From: Nocardia gamkensis NBRC 108242
GTDB lineage: Bacteria > Actinomycetota > Actinomycetes > Mycobacteriales > Mycobacteriaceae
Direction: 5' to 3'
Assembly (NCBI RefSeq): GCF_001612985.1
Contig: NZ_BDBM01000004.1
Span: forward strand, 275,435 to 339,434
Length of the DNA stretch: 64,000 nt
The position numbers and the translations under genes are program-made. Under the pieces are notes generated by a model. It was given only the letters and a program-made list of their open reading frames with translations, searched no databases and had not been told where the DNA came from. Shown piece after piece: positions 25,998-36,705 of the stretch (positions are counted from its first letter, which is position 1; the number at the start of each line of letters is the position of its first letter).

Positions 25998-26246
25998 TCA
26001 GCGTTGTCGCTCTTCGTCGACCCGCGCCGCCGTGGCATCGGCGGGGTGCTCGACCAGTGCGAGCGTGCGCCCGGCCATGAACCGCGCGGTCCGCACCGCC
26101 GTCCCCGATCGCGTCACTTCGCTGACTTCGACCACGCCACGCGCGATCCTGACCTCGACCCGCCGCCCCGCCCGGGTAGCCGCGATCTCGTAACTGCGAG
26201 AGCCGTCGCCGACGTCGACGACGATCTCCACCCGATCACCCTTCAT
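25998..26246 (-). CDS. Small hypothetical protein
   Basis: 82 aa, predicted beta-rich N-terminal half (DRVEIVVDVGDGSRSYEIAAT, then RRVEVRIARGVVEVSEVTRSG). GATAAT ends 6 nt before the ATG, so the mRNA is probably leaderless. No family recognised. Confidence 0.55.
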   Translation of the reverse strand: MKGDRVEIVVDVGDGSRSYEIAATRAGRRVEVRIARGVVEVSEVTRSGTAVRTARFMAGRTLALVEHPADATAARVDEERQR

Positions 26247-26340
26247 CTACCAATTATCCGCTTTTCCAGCGCATTTCGCCGCTACGAGTGCGTAACGGCG
26301 GCCCCTCGCGCGCCGGTCGAGACGTCCCGGTGCAGCGCGG

Positions 26341-26841
26341 TTACCGAGCGGGCCGGCGCGGTCCGACTCCGAGCCTGCGTGCCGCGCGGCTCATGAGGCG
26401 CGACATTCCGGCCGGAAGGGAATCCGGTTCGGGAACCGTCACCGGGCGGATCCGGCCGTTGTGGATCGCGGTTATCCGCCAGCCCTCGGAGGTACGTACC
26501 AGCACCAGCGTCTGGCGCGATCGCCTGCGCTCCGGCAGCCGCGATCGCCACGGCATCAATACCGACGCCGTGCCGTGCAGGATCGCCACGTCCGGGGTGA
26601 CGAAGCGAATCGACTCCAGGTCGCCGACCAGTGCGGAGCCTGCCAGCACGCCTCGGAAGAGCTTGTCGTGATTGCGCTGGTGCTCGGCTCGGCCGATCGC
26701 GCGGGTGCCGTCATAGGACACGTAGTCGGAGTCGGCGGTGAAATGGCCGGCGTAGGCCTCGGCGTCGTTGTCGGTCCAGGCCTGCATGAGGTCGCGGAAC
26801 AGCGTGCGGATCTCGGCGTCGTCGATGTCGGTGTCGTGCAT
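26341..26841 (-). CDS. SgcJ/EcaC-type NTF2-like protein
   Basis: 166 aa. The NTF2-like/DUF4440 fold is recognised from EIRTLFRDLMQAWTDNDAEAYAGHF, DYVSYDGTRAIGRAEH and TLVLVRTSEGWRITAIHNGR. Such proteins bind small ligands or act as isomerase-like enzymes; substrate unknown. A basic C-terminal tail (RLMSRAARRLGVGPRRPAR) is added. AAGGAC precedes the ATG. It is divergent from a MarR regulator, with palindromic operators between them, and so probably controlled by it. Confidence 0.75.
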   Translation of the reverse strand: MHDTDIDDAEIRTLFRDLMQAWTDNDAEAYAGHFTADSDYVSYDGTRAIGRAEHQRNHDKLFRGVLAGSALVGDLESIRFVTPDVAILHGTASVLMPWRSRLPERRRSRQTLVLVRTSEGWRITAIHNGRIRPVTVPEPDSLPAGMSRLMSRAARRLGVGPRRPAR

Positions 26842-26866
26842 GGCAGCGTCCTTGTGCGTGCTATTA

Positions 26867-26913
26867 TTTCGATGAACGAAAGATACGATAGCAGAAAGTT
26901 TCGAATGTCGAAA
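26867..26913. promoter_or_regulatory. Twin MarR operators
   Basis: TTTCG-N5-CGAAA occurs at 26867-26881 and 26899-26913, 32 bp apart. The first overlaps TATTAT (26862-26867, plus) and TAATAG on the minus strand, so both divergent promoters would be covered. Confidence 0.65.
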
Positions 26914-27363
26914 GAAACTCTTATCGGTGCCATCGGCGCGCAGTTGCGACTGCTCCAGCAGAGCTTCGACGTCTTCGACGAGGCGGTCGCCGCGCACCTG
27001 GGCATGAACCGCACCGATCTTCGCTGCCTCGATGTGGTGCTCGGCCGTGGCCCGCTGCCCGCGGGGGAATTGAGTGCGGCGGTGCGACTCAGCCCCGCGG
27101 CCACCACCGCGGTGATCGATCGACTGGAGCGGGCGGGATTCGTCACACGCGGTCAGGATCCGGCCAATCGGCGCCGTGTGCTGGTAACCGCCACTGCCGC
27201 CGCGCACGACGTGGCGGAGCGGATCTTCGAGCCGGTCGGCAGGGCGGGTGCGCGGGCGCTCGGTCGCTACGACCCCGACCAGCTCTCACTGATTCTCGAC
27301 TTCCTGCACACGGCCCTGGATGTGCATCGCGCACAGACCGATCGCATCGCATCGCAGAGCTGA
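26905..27363 (+). CDS. MarR family regulator
   Basis: 152 aa. Winged helix with recognition region GELSAAVRLSPAATTAVIDRLERAGFVTRGQDPANRRRVLV. Dimerisation helices lie at both ends. It likely represses itself and the divergent NTF2-like gene through the twin TTTCG palindromes. Start at 26905 or at 26872; the latter lies inside operator 1 and only 4 nt after TATTAT, so the shorter form is preferred. Confidence 0.85.
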   Translation: MSKETLIGAIGAQLRLLQQSFDVFDEAVAAHLGMNRTDLRCLDVVLGRGPLPAGELSAAVRLSPAATTAVIDRLERAGFVTRGQDPANRRRVLVTATAAAHDVAERIFEPVGRAGARALGRYDPDQLSLILDFLHTALDVHRAQTDRIASQS

Positions 27364-27472
27364 CCGCAGCGCTATTTCCCGCGGTGTTCGACTTCGCGTT
27401 CCTCCGGGCCGATGAGTTCGGCCCGGCTGGGACGTCTGCATGGATGAACCTGTCCCCGGCTCAGGAGATTCG

Positions 27473-28075
27473 ATGAATCCGGAATTCGATTTCGAACCCG
27501 CCGCTGTCGCTCTGTCGTCCGTGGTCGGCCGCATCACCGACGACCAGCTCGCCGCGCCGACGCCGTGCGCCGACACCACGGTGCGTGATCTGCTCGCGCA
27601 CGTGCTCGATCTGACCGAGGCGTTTCGTCAAGCGGCCACCAAGGAGGCCGTCGGTGGCTCGGTCGCGCCGGCTCCGCCGGTGGATCGCGCCTTGTCCGAG
27701 GATTGGCGCGACCGCGTTCCGGCCCAGCTCGATGCCCTGGTGGCAGCGTGGCGGGAGCCCGCGGCCTGGGACGGCGTGACCGAGGCGGGCGGAGTGAGCG
27801 AACCGGCCCCGGTGATGGCCAGGATCGCCCTGGACGAGGTGGTGGTGCACGGCTGGGATCTCGCGAAGGCCACGGGGCAGCCCTTCGCCTGCGACAACGG
27901 GCACTTGGCAATCCTGCTGGACATGCTTCGCGAGACCCCGGCCGAAGGGGTGCCCGGTCTGTTCGGACCGGTGGTGCCGGTCGCGCCCGATGCGCCGGCC
28001 TTGACGCGAATGCTCGCTTACACCGGTCGCCGCGCCGACTGGACCGCGGACGCCAGGGGGGCGGTGCTCGGCTAG
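27473..28075 (+). CDS. TIGR03086-type DinB-like metal-binding protein
   Basis: 200 aa, mycothiol-dependent maleylpyruvate isomerase/DinB-like four-helix bundle. Candidate metal ligands are in RDLLAHVLDLTEAF (His) and ALDEVVVHGWDLAKATG (His). Such proteins are mycothiol S-transferases or related detoxification enzymes; substrate unknown. AGGAG lies 7 nt before the ATG. It overlaps the stop of the convergent TetR gene by 4 nt. Confidence 0.8.
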   Translation: MNPEFDFEPAAVALSSVVGRITDDQLAAPTPCADTTVRDLLAHVLDLTEAFRQAATKEAVGGSVAPAPPVDRALSEDWRDRVPAQLDALVAAWREPAAWDGVTEAGGVSEPAPVMARIALDEVVVHGWDLAKATGQPFACDNGHLAILLDMLRETPAEGVPGLFGPVVPVAPDAPALTRMLAYTGRRADWTADARGAVLG

Positions 28076-28701
28076 CCGAACGGCGGATCGGGGGTTACGA
28101 AAGTGCCCGCGATCACGGCATCGACCGCGGCTTGGGCGGCGGTATCCGCGGCGGCGTCGTCGATCGGGTCGCCGCTGGCGAGCAGCCGGTAGTAGAGCGG
28201 GGCCGACACCGCGGACAGCACCGCGCGTGCGTCCGTGCGCTCCGGCGCTTCGCCGCGCGCGACGGCGGCCGCTACGCACGCCGACCACTCGGTGAGCCGC
28301 ACGTCGTAGAAGCGGCGCAGCGCGGTCGCGGCGGACTCGTCGCAGGTGGCGGCAGCGATCACGGCGCGGAAGAGTTCGCCTTGGCGGGGGTCGGACAGCG
28401 TCTTCGCGACCAGGCGGGCGTTGGCGGTGAGATCTCCGAGCAGCGAGCCGGTGTCGGCGTGCGGCAGCGACTGCTCGGCCATGTCGGTCAGCAGGTCGGC
28501 GATCAGGCCGGTGGGCGTGCGCCAGCGGCGGTAGACGGTGGTCTTGCCGACCTCGGCGCGCGCCGCGACCTCGGCGAGGTCGAGGTGGGCGAACCCGTGT
28601 TCGGCCAGCAGGTCGCCCGCCGCTCGCAGGACGGCGACGCGAACCCGCGCGGTCCGCCCACCGGGGCGAACCGATCCGGGTGTGGCCTCTTCCGGCTCCA
28701 T
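28072..28701 (-). CDS. TetR/AcrR family repressor
   Basis: 209 aa. N-terminal helix-turn-helix (VLRAAGDLLAEHGFAHLDLAEVAARAEVGKTTVYRRW) and a TetR C-terminal domain (GELFRAVIAAATCDESA...). It is divergent from the aldo/keto reductase, which it probably represses; the 86-nt spacer contains TCCG-N9-CGGA (28743-28759) just upstream of TATAGA, a candidate operator. Inducer unknown. Confidence 0.85.
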   Translation of the reverse strand: MEPEEATPGSVRPGGRTARVRVAVLRAAGDLLAEHGFAHLDLAEVAARAEVGKTTVYRRWRTPTGLIADLLTDMAEQSLPHADTGSLLGDLTANARLVAKTLSDPRQGELFRAVIAAATCDESAATALRRFYDVRLTEWSACVAAAVARGEAPERTDARAVLSAVSAPLYYRLLASGDPIDDAAADTAAQAAVDAVIAGTFVTPDPPFG

Positions 28702-28787
28702 AACGGCACTCCAGTTTCATTTATCGGCGAACGGGTGTACCGTCCGAAGTGTTAACGGAACTATAGACCCTTTAGGAGGGCTGTCCA

Positions 28788-29849
28788 GTGAACATTCGGA
28801 TGGTCGACACGCAGATGGAGTACCGGCGGCTCGGCGCATCAGGTCTCCACGTCCCGGCCTTGAGCTTCGGCGCGGGCACTTTCGGCGGCCGGGGCGAACT
28901 GTTCGGCGCGTGGGGCGACACCGATGCCGAACAGGCGCGGCGGCTGGTCGACATCAGCTTGGACGCGGGCGTGAACATGTTCGACACCGCCGACGTCTAC
29001 TCCGACGGCGCCTCGGAGGAGGTGCTGGGCGCCGCCGTCCAGGGCAGGCGTGATCGGGTGCTGCTGTCCACCAAGGCGACGCTGCCGACCGGCCCCGGCC
29101 CGGCGGACGCCGGTTCCGGCCGGGCCAGGCTGATCGGTGCGGTGGAGGCGTCGCTGCGCAGGCTGGGCACGGACTACATCGATCTGTTCCAGCTGCATGC
29201 CTTCGACGCGGGCACGCCGGTGGAGGAAGTCGTCGCGGCCCTGGACGATCTGGTGCGCGCGGGCAAGATCCGCTACGCCGGCGCGTCGAACTTCGCGGGC
29301 TGGCAGCTGATGAAATCCCTTGCCGCGGCGGATCGCAACGGACTGACCAGGTACGTCGCGCACCAGGTCTACTACTCGCTGGTCGGGCGGGACTACGAGT
29401 GGGAACTCATGCCGCTCGGCCGCGACCAAGGTGTCGGCGCGGTGGTCTGGAGTCCCCTCGGCTGGGGCAGGCTCACCGGCAAGATCCGTCGCGGACAACC
29501 GCTTCCGGAGGGCAGCCGCCTGCACCGGACCGCCGAGGCCGGTCCGCCGGTGGACGAGGAGAAGCTCTACGACGTGGTCGACGTCCTCGACGAGCTGGCC
29601 GCCGAAACCGGCAAGACGGTGCCGCAGATCGCCCTCAACTGGCTGCTGCGCCGCCCCACCGTCGCCACCGTCATCGTCGGCGCCCGCAACGAGGAGCAGC
29701 TACGCCAGAACCTCGGCGCGATCGGCTGGGAACTCGACGCCGACCAGATCGCCCGCCTGGACAAAGCAAGCGCCACCACCCCGCCCTACCCTTACTACCC
29801 GTACTACCGCCTCCCCGACTTCACCCGCCTGAACCCACCCGCGGTGTGA
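28788..29849 (+). CDS. Aldo/keto reductase
   Basis: 353 aa, TIM-barrel NADPH oxidoreductase. Catalytic tetrad candidates: Asp and Tyr in FDTADVYSDG, Lys in LLSTKATL, His in DLFQLHAFD. The NADPH-phosphate region is near VATVIVGARNEEQLRQNLGA. A Tyr/Pro-rich C-terminal tail (PPYPYYPYYRLPDF) is present. The GTG start has AGGAGG 8 nt upstream; TATAGA (28762-28767) is a likely -10. Substrate unknown. Confidence 0.88.
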   Translation: MNIRMVDTQMEYRRLGASGLHVPALSFGAGTFGGRGELFGAWGDTDAEQARRLVDISLDAGVNMFDTADVYSDGASEEVLGAAVQGRRDRVLLSTKATLPTGPGPADAGSGRARLIGAVEASLRRLGTDYIDLFQLHAFDAGTPVEEVVAALDDLVRAGKIRYAGASNFAGWQLMKSLAAADRNGLTRYVAHQVYYSLVGRDYEWELMPLGRDQGVGAVVWSPLGWGRLTGKIRRGQPLPEGSRLHRTAEAGPPVDEEKLYDVVDVLDELAAETGKTVPQIALNWLLRRPTVATVIVGARNEEQLRQNLGAIGWELDADQIARLDKASATTPPYPYYPYYRLPDFTRLNPPAV

Positions 29850-29895
29850 GCGCCGAGGCCGTGCTGATCCGCTCTGTCCCTGCCCCGAGTTCTCG

Positions 29896-32800
29896 TCAGT
29901 AGACGTCGCGGACGTAGCGCTTTTCGGCGACGAGCTGCTTCTTGAAGGCCAGTGCGCCGTCCTCGTCGAGCTTGCCGTGGATGCGCGCGATGCGCAGGAG
30001 GGCCTCGTCGACGTCTTTGGCCATGCGGCTCGCGTCGCCGCAGACGTAGAAGTGGGCGCCGTCGCGCAGCCAGGACCACAGCTCGGCGCCGTGTTCGATC
30101 ATGCGGTGCTGCACGTAGATCCGCTCCCGCTGGTCCCGGGAGAAGGCCAGGTCGAGGCGGGTCAGGAAGCCGGAACGGAACATGTCCTCCAGTTCGGCGC
30201 GGTAGTAGAAGTTCTGCGCCGCATGCTGATCGCCGAAGAACAGCCAGTTGCGCCCGGTGCAGCCGAGTGCCCTGCGCTCGTGCAGGAACCCGCGGAAGGG
30301 CGCGATGCCGGTGCCGGGGCCCACCATGATCATCGGTGCGGCCGGGTCGGCCGGAGGACGGAAGTGCGGTGCGCGTTGCAGGAAGATCGGCACCGCCGCG
30401 CCGGTGTAATCGGCGGCCGCCCGATCGGCGAGGAAGGTCGAGCACACTCCGCCGCGCCGCGCCGCCGAACCGGTGGCGGCCGGATCGCCGTAGCGCACGA
30501 TGCCGACGGTCAGCTCCACCTCGTCCGGGCTGACCAGCGGACTCGACGAGATCGAATACTGGCGCGGCTGTAGCTTCTTCAGCGTGCCGAGCCACTCCAC
30601 CAGATCGGCTCGAATCGGGAAGTCGCGCAGCACGTCCACGGCCTGCCGGTCCCACAGGTAACTCGCCAGTTCGTTACGGTTGTCGCGGCGCAGCAGTTTG
30701 GCGAGTTTGCCGCTGTGGTTGTGCTCGGCGAGGAAGCCGAGCAGATCCTGACCGACCTTGGTGATGTCGTAGTGCGTGCGCAGCGCCTCCGCCAGCGTGA
30801 GTTCGCGCTCGTCGACCTCGACCACGCGGCGACCGTCCAGCCCGGTGGCGTCCAGCCATTCGGTGACCAGCACGGCGCTGTTCACCGGCCAGACGCCCAA
30901 GGAGTCGCCCACCTCGTAGGTGGCGTCCAGGCCGCGCAGATCGAACCCGAAGCGGCGCACCTCTTTCGTCGATCCTCCGGTCGACAGCAACTCGTTGCGC
31001 AGCAGCGGGGCACGCAGCGGCGCGGTGCGGGTGAACGGCGCGGAAACGGTGCGGGTGCGCCCGAGCGCCGGTGCGGCACTCGGCTTTTCCAGCGTCGCGA
31101 CCCCGCCGCTCCGGGGCGTGGCGCGGCCCGTGCCGCCTGCTCCGCGCACCGGTGGATCGGCGGGGGACCCGGGCTCCTCGGCGCCGAACGCGGCGAGCAC
31201 ATCGTCGAGCCAGCGCTGAGCCGCGTCTTCGTAGTCGGGTTCGCTGTCGACGCGCGTAAGCAATCGGGTCGCACCGAGTTCGGCGAATCTCTCGTCGAGT
31301 TTGCGACCGTAACCGCAGAAGTCGTCATAGGAGGAGTCGCCGAGGGCGAAGACCGCGTAGCGCACACCGGTCAGCCGCACGACCGTGTCGGCCAGGCGAT
31401 CCCAGAAATCGGCTCCGTTGTCCGGCGGCCCTCCGTCGCCGAACGTGCTGCTGACCACCAGCACGTCGCCCTGAAGCGTGCTGAGGTCGCAGGAGTCCAG
31501 GTCCAGTAGTCGTGGCGTGAAGCCGTGCCCGGCGAGGTGTGCCGAGACGGTGGCCGCGAATTCCTCCGCAGTGCCGGTCTGCGAGGCCCACAGCACGGTG
31601 ATCGCGCGGGCGGCCGCACCCTCGTCCACCGCGGGTGCCGGGCCCGCCGCACCGCGGGAATACATCCCCGCCAGCAACCCGTCGACCCACAGCCTGCTGT
31701 GCGGGGTCATCGGCGCCGAGTCCGGGAGCACCGGCTGACCGGTCACCGGAAGCGCTTGCAGCGCGGCCAGGTATCCGCTGAGGTAGATCCGCTCGGTTTC
31801 GCTGAGCGTGGGGGCGGTGCCGCTGTGGAGACCGAGCACGGCCGCCAGCGGATGCGCCGACTCCGCGGCGGGCAGCGCGGCGGGCGTCTCGGGCCGCGGC
31901 ACGACGGACACCCTGCGCAGCGCCACCGCGCAAGCCTTGAACTCCGGTTGCAGCGACGCCGGATCGACCGCGTCGTTGGTGACGGCGTTTATGGTCAGGT
32001 ATTCGCCCTGCTCGTCGTTCCAGTGGAACGGCGCGAAGCAGTCGCCCGGCCGCACACGGTCGCTGACCTGGACCGGAAGCACCGCTCGACCCCGGCGCGA
32101 GGCGATCTCGAGCTGGTCGCCCTCGCGCAGACCGAGGCGTTCGGCGTCGGCCGGGTGCACCTCGACGAACGGCGCGCCGGTCAGCTTGGTCAGCTTACCG
32201 ATCCTGCCGGTCTTGGTCATGGTGTGCCACTGGTGCTGCAGGCGTCCGGTGTTGAGCAGGAACGGGTAATCGTCGTCCGGCATCTCCGCGGGCGGCAGGT
32301 GCGGGCGCGGCCAGAACACCGCGCGGCGGCTCGGCGTGGCGAAGGCCAGCCGGGGCCGGTGGCCGTTGGCGTCGACGAACAACGTCTGGCTGACACCGTC
32401 GTTGCGGTACCGGATCGGATTGCGCCTGCCCTCCGGCTCGGCGCACGGCCACTGCATCGGCCCGTCACGCAGCGCCTCGTAGCTGACGCCGCGCAGGTCG
32501 TAGCCGGTCGCGGGATTCGCGAAGCGCTTGATCTCCTCGAAGATCTCGGCACCGGAGGCGAAGCCGAAACCGGGGAACCCCATGGCGGTGGCGATGTCGG
32601 CGATGATCCGCCAGTCCGGCCGCGCGTCGCCGGTGGGCGGGACCGACTGCCGCATCAGGGTGAGGTTGCGCTCGGAGTTCACCATCACCCCCTCGGCTTC
32701 CGCCCACAGCGTTGCGGGAAGCAGCAGGTCGGCGTAGGCGTTGGTCGCGGTCTCGGTGTAGGCGTCCTGAGCGATCACCAGTTCGGCGGCTTCCAGGCCC

Positions 32801-34098
32801 GCGATCACGGTCTTGCGGTTCGACACGGTGGCGACGGGATTGGTGCAGATGATCCAGGCGGCTTTGATCGTGCCTTCGGACAGGTTGCGGAACATCTCCA
32901 CCGTGCCGGGCCCGGCTTCGGTGCGCAGCGTGCCGGGCTCGAGGTCCCACACCGTCTCCACGAACGCGCGGTCCTCGGCGGAGAGCACGCTGCGCTGGCC
33001 GGGCAGGCCGGGGCCCATGTACCCCATCTCCCGGCCGCCCATCGCGTTCGGCTGCCCGGTGAGCGAGAACGGCCCGCTGCCGGGACGGCAGATGGCGCCT
33101 GTGGCCAGGTGTAGGTTGCACAGCGCGTTGGTGTTCCAGGTGCCGTGCGTGGACTGGTTGAGTCCCATCGTCCACAGCGACATCCATTCGCCTGCTTCGC
33201 CGATCCACTGGGCGGCGGTGCGGATGTCGGCCTCGGTCAGCCCGGTGATCTCCGCCACCCGCCGCGGCGGATAGTCGGCCAGGAACTCCGGCATCGCCTC
33301 CCAGCCCTCGGTGTGCTCGGCGATGAACTCCTCGTCGATGTGGCCGCCCTCGACCAGCAGGTGCAGCAGCCCGTTCAACAGGGCGAGATCCGTGCCGGGG
33401 GCGATCTGCAGGAAGAGATCGGCGCGCGCGGCGGTCTCGGTGCGGCGCGGGTCGACCACGATGAGCCGCGCACCCGCCTTGAGCCGATCGGCCATCCGCA
33501 GGAACAGGATGGGATGGCAGTCGGCCATGTTCGCGCCGATCACGAAGAACAGGTCGGCGTGCTCGAAATCGTCGTAGGAACCGGGCGGCCCGTCCGCGCC
33601 GAGCGACTGCTTGTACCCGGTCCCGGCGCTGGCCATGCACAGCCGCGAGTTCGCCTCGATGTGCACCGTGCGCAGGTAACCCTTGGCGAGCTTGGTGGCG
33701 AGGTACTGCGCCTCCAGCGACATCTGCCCGGAAACGTAGAGCGCGATCGCGTCGGGGCCGTGCTCGTCCAGGATCGCCCGCAATCGGGTGGCCGCCTCGT
33801 GCACCGCCTCGTCCACGGGGAAGGGCACCGGGACCTGGCCGCGCTCCGAGCGCCGGTAGGCGGTCTCCATCCGTCCGGTGGCACGCATCAGCTCCGCGTG
33901 CGTCGCGCCTTTAGTGCACAGCCTGCCCGCGTTGGACGGGTGCAACTTGTCGCCGCTGACCTTGGCGATCACCGGTTTCCCCGCGTCGTCCGCGGCGGTC
34001 GTCACGGTGATCCCGCAGCCCACGCCGCAGTACGAGCACGCCGTTCGGGCGGTGCCGTCGCTGTGGCCGGTCACTGGGTCGGACATGCCTTCGATCAT
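29896..34098 (-). CDS. Nitrate reductase fused to a sulfite reductase-type diflavin reductase
   Basis: 1400 aa single chain. N-terminal molybdopterin oxidoreductase (about 1-790): [4Fe-4S] cysteines 21, 24, 28 and 61 (CSYCGVGC, then CTKG), and a probable Mo-ligand Cys 154 in [10 protein letters not shown], of the NasC/NarB assimilatory type. Then a flavodoxin domain (about 830-965, [15 protein letters not shown]), and a CysJ-like FAD/NADPH reductase (about 1025-1400): [39 protein letters not shown] and end RYVRDVY. This would let NADPH reduce nitrate without a separate ferredoxin. Start at 34098 or ATG 34086. No nitrite reductase is nearby. Confidence 0.9.
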   Translation of the reverse strand: MIEGMSDPVTGHSDGTARTACSYCGVGCGITVTTAADDAGKPVIAKVSGDKLHPSNAGRLCTKGATHAELMRATGRMETAYRRSERGQVPVPFPVDEAVHEAATRLRAILDEHGPDAIALYVSGQMSLEAQYLATKLAKGYLRTVHIEANSRLCMASAGTGYKQSLGADGPPGSYDDFEHADLFFVIGANMADCHPILFLRMADRLKAGARLIVVDPRRTETAARADLFLQIAPGTDLALLNGLLHLLVEGGHIDEEFIAEHTEGWEAMPEFLADYPPRRVAEITGLTEADIRTAAQWIGEAGEWMSLWTMGLNQSTHGTWNTNALCNLHLATGAICRPGSGPFSLTGQPNAMGGREMGYMGPGLPGQRSVLSAEDRAFVETVWDLEPGTLRTEAGPGTVEMFRNLSEGTIKAAWIICTNPVATVSNRKTVIAGLEAAELVIAQDAYTETATNAYADLLLPATLWAEAEGVMVNSERNLTLMRQSVPPTGDARPDWRIIADIATAMGFPGFGFASGAEIFEEIKRFANPATGYDLRGVSYEALRDGPMQWPCAEPEGRRNPIRYRNDGVSQTLFVDANGHRPRLAFATPSRRAVFWPRPHLPPAEMPDDDYPFLLNTGRLQHQWHTMTKTGRIGKLTKLTGAPFVEVHPADAERLGLREGDQLEIASRRGRAVLPVQVSDRVRPGDCFAPFHWNDEQGEYLTINAVTNDAVDPASLQPEFKACAVALRRVSVVPRPETPAALPAAESAHPLAAVLGLHSGTAPTLSETERIYLSGYLAALQALPVTGQPVLPDSAPMTPHSRLWVDGLLAGMYSRGAAGPAPAVDEGAAARAITVLWASQTGTAEEFAATVSAHLAGHGFTPRLLDLDSCDLSTLQGDVLVVSSTFGDGGPPDNGADFWDRLADTVVRLTGVRYAVFALGDSSYDDFCGYGRKLDERFAELGATRLLTRVDSEPDYEDAAQRWLDDVLAAFGAEEPGSPADPPVRGAGGTGRATPRSGGVATLEKPSAAPALGRTRTVSAPFTRTAPLRAPLLRNELLSTGGSTKEVRRFGFDLRGLDATYEVGDSLGVWPVNSAVLVTEWLDATGLDGRRVVEVDERELTLAEALRTHYDITKVGQDLLGFLAEHNHSGKLAKLLRRDNRNELASYLWDRQAVDVLRDFPIRADLVEWLGTLKKLQPRQYSISSSPLVSPDEVELTVGIVRYGDPAATGSAARRGGVCSTFLADRAAADYTGAAVPIFLQRAPHFRPPADPAAPMIMVGPGTGIAPFRGFLHERRALGCTGRNWLFFGDQHAAQNFYYRAELEDMFRSGFLTRLDLAFSRDQRERIYVQHRMIEHGAELWSWLRDGAHFYVCGDASRMAKDVDEALLRIARIHGKLDEDGALAFKKQLVAEKRYVRDVY

Positions 34099-34200
34099 GC
34101 GGACCGCCGATTGCGCGGGATTTACCCCGCGTTATCGCCAGGTGACATTCCACCTCACAGTGCTCTAATCCGGCGGTGAGGTGTGACCGGGGTCTCCGGT

Positions 34201-34905
34201 TCAGCCGAGTTTGTAGGCCCGGTGCAGGGCGACGACGCCCCCGGTGAGATTGCGCCACTTCACCGACGACCACCCGTTCGCCGCGATCCGCATCGCCAAC
34301 CTGCGCTGATTGGGCCACTCCGTGATGGATTCGGCGAGGTAGACGTAGGCGTCGGGGTTGCTGCTCACCACGCGCGCCACCTTCGGCAGCGCTTTCATCA
34401 GATACTCCAGGTACACCGTGCGGAACACCGGGAGCACCGGCGCGGAGAATTCGCACACCACCAGCCTGCCGCCGGGCTTGGTGACCCGCAGCATCTCGCG
34501 CAGGGCGAGGTCGGTGTCGGCCACGTTGCGCAGCCCGAACGAGATGGTCACCGCGTCGAAGGAGTCGTCGGCGAACGGCAGCGCCATCGCGTCGGCCGCC
34601 ACCATCGGCACGTCGCGGAACCGGCCCGCGCTGAGCATGCCCTTGGAGAAGTCGGCTGCGAGGCACCATGCGCCGGACTTCTGCAGCTCCAGCGTCGATA
34701 CACCCGTGCCCGCGGCGAGGTCGAGCAGCCGCTCACCCGGCCGCGGCGCCAGCGCCTTGCGGGTCGCCCAGCGCCAGTAGCGATCCTGCCCCGCGGAGAT
34801 CACGGTGTTGGTCAGGTCGTATCGCCGGGCGACGCCGTCGAACATCGCCGCGACTTCATGCGGCTGCTTGTCCAAGGAGGCCCGGTTCGATTGCGTTTTC
34901 GCCAC
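34201..34905 (-). CDS. menG: Demethylmenaquinone methyltransferase MenG (UbiE family)
   Basis: SAM-dependent C-methyltransferase completing the menaquinone ring. 234 aa. Motif [16 protein letters not shown], post [11 protein letters not shown], motif [42 protein letters not shown] (34912-34917) ends 6 nt before the GTG, so it is leaderless. Counterpart of Rv0558 (menH), next to mgtA as in mycobacteria. Confidence 0.93.
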   Translation of the reverse strand: MAKTQSNRASLDKQPHEVAAMFDGVARRYDLTNTVISAGQDRYWRWATRKALAPRPGERLLDLAAGTGVSTLELQKSGAWCLAADFSKGMLSAGRFRDVPMVAADAMALPFADDSFDAVTISFGLRNVADTDLALREMLRVTKPGGRLVVCEFSAPVLPVFRTVYLEYLMKALPKVARVVSSNPDAYVYLAESITEWPNQRRLAMRIAANGWSSVKWRNLTGGVVALHRAYKLG

Positions 34906-34911
34906 GCGAAG

Positions 34912-34917
34912 ACCCTA
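34912..34917 (-). promoter_or_regulatory. Leaderless -10 box of menG
   Basis: TAGGGT on the minus strand, 6 nt from the GTG start at 34905. Confidence 0.55.
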
Positions 34918-34979
34918 ACTCGCGGTCTGTTACGAACCGAGCGTGGCGCGAGGATACTTCCGTCACGCCGGAGCGCGGT

Positions 34980-36122
34980 TCAGGCCGTATGGGGCAAGGA
35001 GATCCGGGCGCCCGACACCTCGGCGTAGTGGCCCATCAGCTGGGTACAGACGGCGGGCCAGGTCCGCGACAGCACCGACTTCCTGGCCGCCCCGGCGAAC
35101 CGGGTCCGCAGCCGCGGATCGTGCAACGCCCCGACGGCACTGGGCAGCAACTCGCCGAAACGATCCACCGGAAGCAGATAGCCGTTCCGGCAGTGGGCGA
35201 TCAGGTCGCGTGGACCGCCCGCGTCGGGGCCGATCACCGGGACGCCCGACGCCAGCGCCTCCTGCACGCCCTGGCAGAACGTCTCGTGCTCGCCCGCGTG
35301 CACCATGACGTCGAGACTGGCGTACGCCCGCGCCAGCTCGTCGCCGCCGAGTTCGCCGGTGAACACCGCGGTCGGCATCAGCCGGGCGAGCCGCCTGCGT
35401 TCCGGCCCGTCGCCGACGATCACCAGCTGGACATCCGGGTCGGTGCCGAGCACCGCGAGCCGCTCGACGTGCTTCTCCGGCGCGAGCCGCCCCACGAAGC
35501 CCACCAGCAGGCGGTCGCAGCCGGCGAGCCAGGCGTCGCGCAGCTCGGCGGAGCGGGCGTCGGGCGTGAACCGCGCGATGTCGACGCCGCGCCCCCACCG
35601 GTGCACGCGCGGGACGCCGTGCCGGGCCAAGTCCTCCGCCGCCGCTCGGGACGGCGCGAGCGTGCGGGTGGCCCCTTCGTGGATGCGCCGGGTCCAAGCC
35701 CAGGCGGCGCGGCTCGTCAGCCCGAGCCCGTAACTCTTGGCGAAGCCCGCGACGTCGGTCTGATACACCGCGACGGTCGGCAGGTCCAGCCGCAGCGCCG
35801 CCCCCAGTCCGCCCGCGCCGAGCAGGAACGGGGAGGCCAGGTGGACCACGTCGGCGTCGAAGTCGTCGATGGCCGAGACGATGCCCGGCTGCGGCAGCCC
35901 CACCGGCAGCGAGCTGATCCTCGGCACCATGACCGCGGGGACTCGGTGGACCCGGAAACGGTGATACTCCCGCGGCGCGGCAGGCTGCCCGCGCGGTGTG
36001 TCGGGCGCGATGATCAGGGCATCGTGTCCGTGCCGGTCCAAGTGCTCCAGCACCCGCAGCACGGAGTTGACGACGCCGTTCATATTCGGCAGAAACGACT
36101 CCGCGACGATCGCTACACGCAC
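34980..36122 (-). CDS. mgtA: GT4 alpha-mannosyltransferase MgtA-like
   Basis: 380 aa, GT-B glycosyltransferase family 4. N-terminal [22 protein letters not shown] and the C-terminal donor-site motif [32 protein letters not shown]. tuberculosis Rv0557 (MgtA, formerly PimB) has the same position between the Rv0556-like gene and menG, and adds mannose to a glucuronosyl diacylglycerol lipoglycan anchor. GTG start, CAGGCT ending 6 nt upstream. Acceptor assignment rests on synteny. Confidence 0.88.
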   Translation of the reverse strand: MRVAIVAESFLPNMNGVVNSVLRVLEHLDRHGHDALIIAPDTPRGQPAAPREYHRFRVHRVPAVMVPRISSLPVGLPQPGIVSAIDDFDADVVHLASPFLLGAGGLGAALRLDLPTVAVYQTDVAGFAKSYGLGLTSRAAWAWTRRIHEGATRTLAPSRAAAEDLARHGVPRVHRWGRGVDIARFTPDARSAELRDAWLAGCDRLLVGFVGRLAPEKHVERLAVLGTDPDVQLVIVGDGPERRRLARLMPTAVFTGELGGDELARAYASLDVMVHAGEHETFCQGVQEALASGVPVIGPDAGGPRDLIAHCRNGYLLPVDRFGELLPSAVGALHDPRLRTRFAGAARKSVLSRTWPAVCTQLMGHYAEVSGARISLPHTA

Positions 36123-36210
36123 ATTCCCAGCCTGACCGGTGCACCGCGCCGCCCCGCCACACCGAAGTGAAGGGCACGGAAAGATCCGGCGAACTGTCGG
36201 GACGCGCGGA

Positions 36211-36666
36211 TCAACCCACCGGCGTCGGGCCGCGCCTGTTCACGCGGGACAGCAACCACAGCGCGGGCAGCGCGAGCAGCCACACCACCACGATGACCGA
36301 CAACGCGGGCGGAACGGCGACGCGCACGTCCCGGCCTTCCACGCGCACCAGGTCGGGATCGCTGCGGCTGTATTCCACGCGGATCCGCTCACCTGCGGTC
36401 AGGTTTGTCGGATACAGGACGCCGACCTTCGGATTGTGCGTCTCACCGTCCGGTGTGACGTACATGACCGCCGAGCGCAGCCGCCCCGCCGAGAGCACCT
36501 CGGCCGTGGTGCTGCCCTTGTCGGAGCTGATCAGATAGTCGTTGCGCCACGCGGCGAGCACCAGCAGCCCGACGAGCACGCTCACCGCCGTCGCGGCGAT
36601 CAGCACCCCGATCCTGGCCCGCCGCAGGCGGATCGGCCGCCCGTTGGACTGGCTGGTTTCCGACAC
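36211..36666 (-). CDS. DUF3592 membrane protein (Rv0556-like)
   Basis: 151 aa. Two membrane helices (about 20-42 and 122-142) flank a beta-rich extracytoplasmic domain ([18 protein letters not shown]...). It matches the DUF3592 layout and the Rv0556 position upstream of mgtA. The GTG at 36666 is preferred because TAGCCT ends 6 nt before it; a GTG at 36672 would lie against that box. Function unknown. Confidence 0.8.
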   Translation of the reverse strand: MSETSQSNGRPIRLRRARIGVLIAATAVSVLVGLLVLAAWRNDYLISSDKGSTTAEVLSAGRLRSAVMYVTPDGETHNPKVGVLYPTNLTAGERIRVEYSRSDPDLVRVEGRDVRVAVPPALSVIVVVWLLALPALWLLSRVNRRGPTPVG

Positions 36667-36672
36667 CGCCAC

Positions 36673-36698
36673 AGGCTACCGACCGGCTCGGCTACGGT
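36673..36698. promoter_or_regulatory. Compact divergent leaderless promoters
   Basis: In the 39 nt between the two start codons: minus strand TAGCCT (36673-36678), 6 nt from GTG; plus strand TACGGT (36693-36698), 7 nt from ATG. There is no room for 5' UTRs. Confidence 0.65.
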
Positions 36699-36705
36699 GG
36701 CGGCC

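Noticed and set aside
27461..28720. 419-codon minus-strand open frame across the DinB-like and TetR genes
   Set aside because: Overlaps two well-supported genes in other frames and is Arg/Gly-rich.
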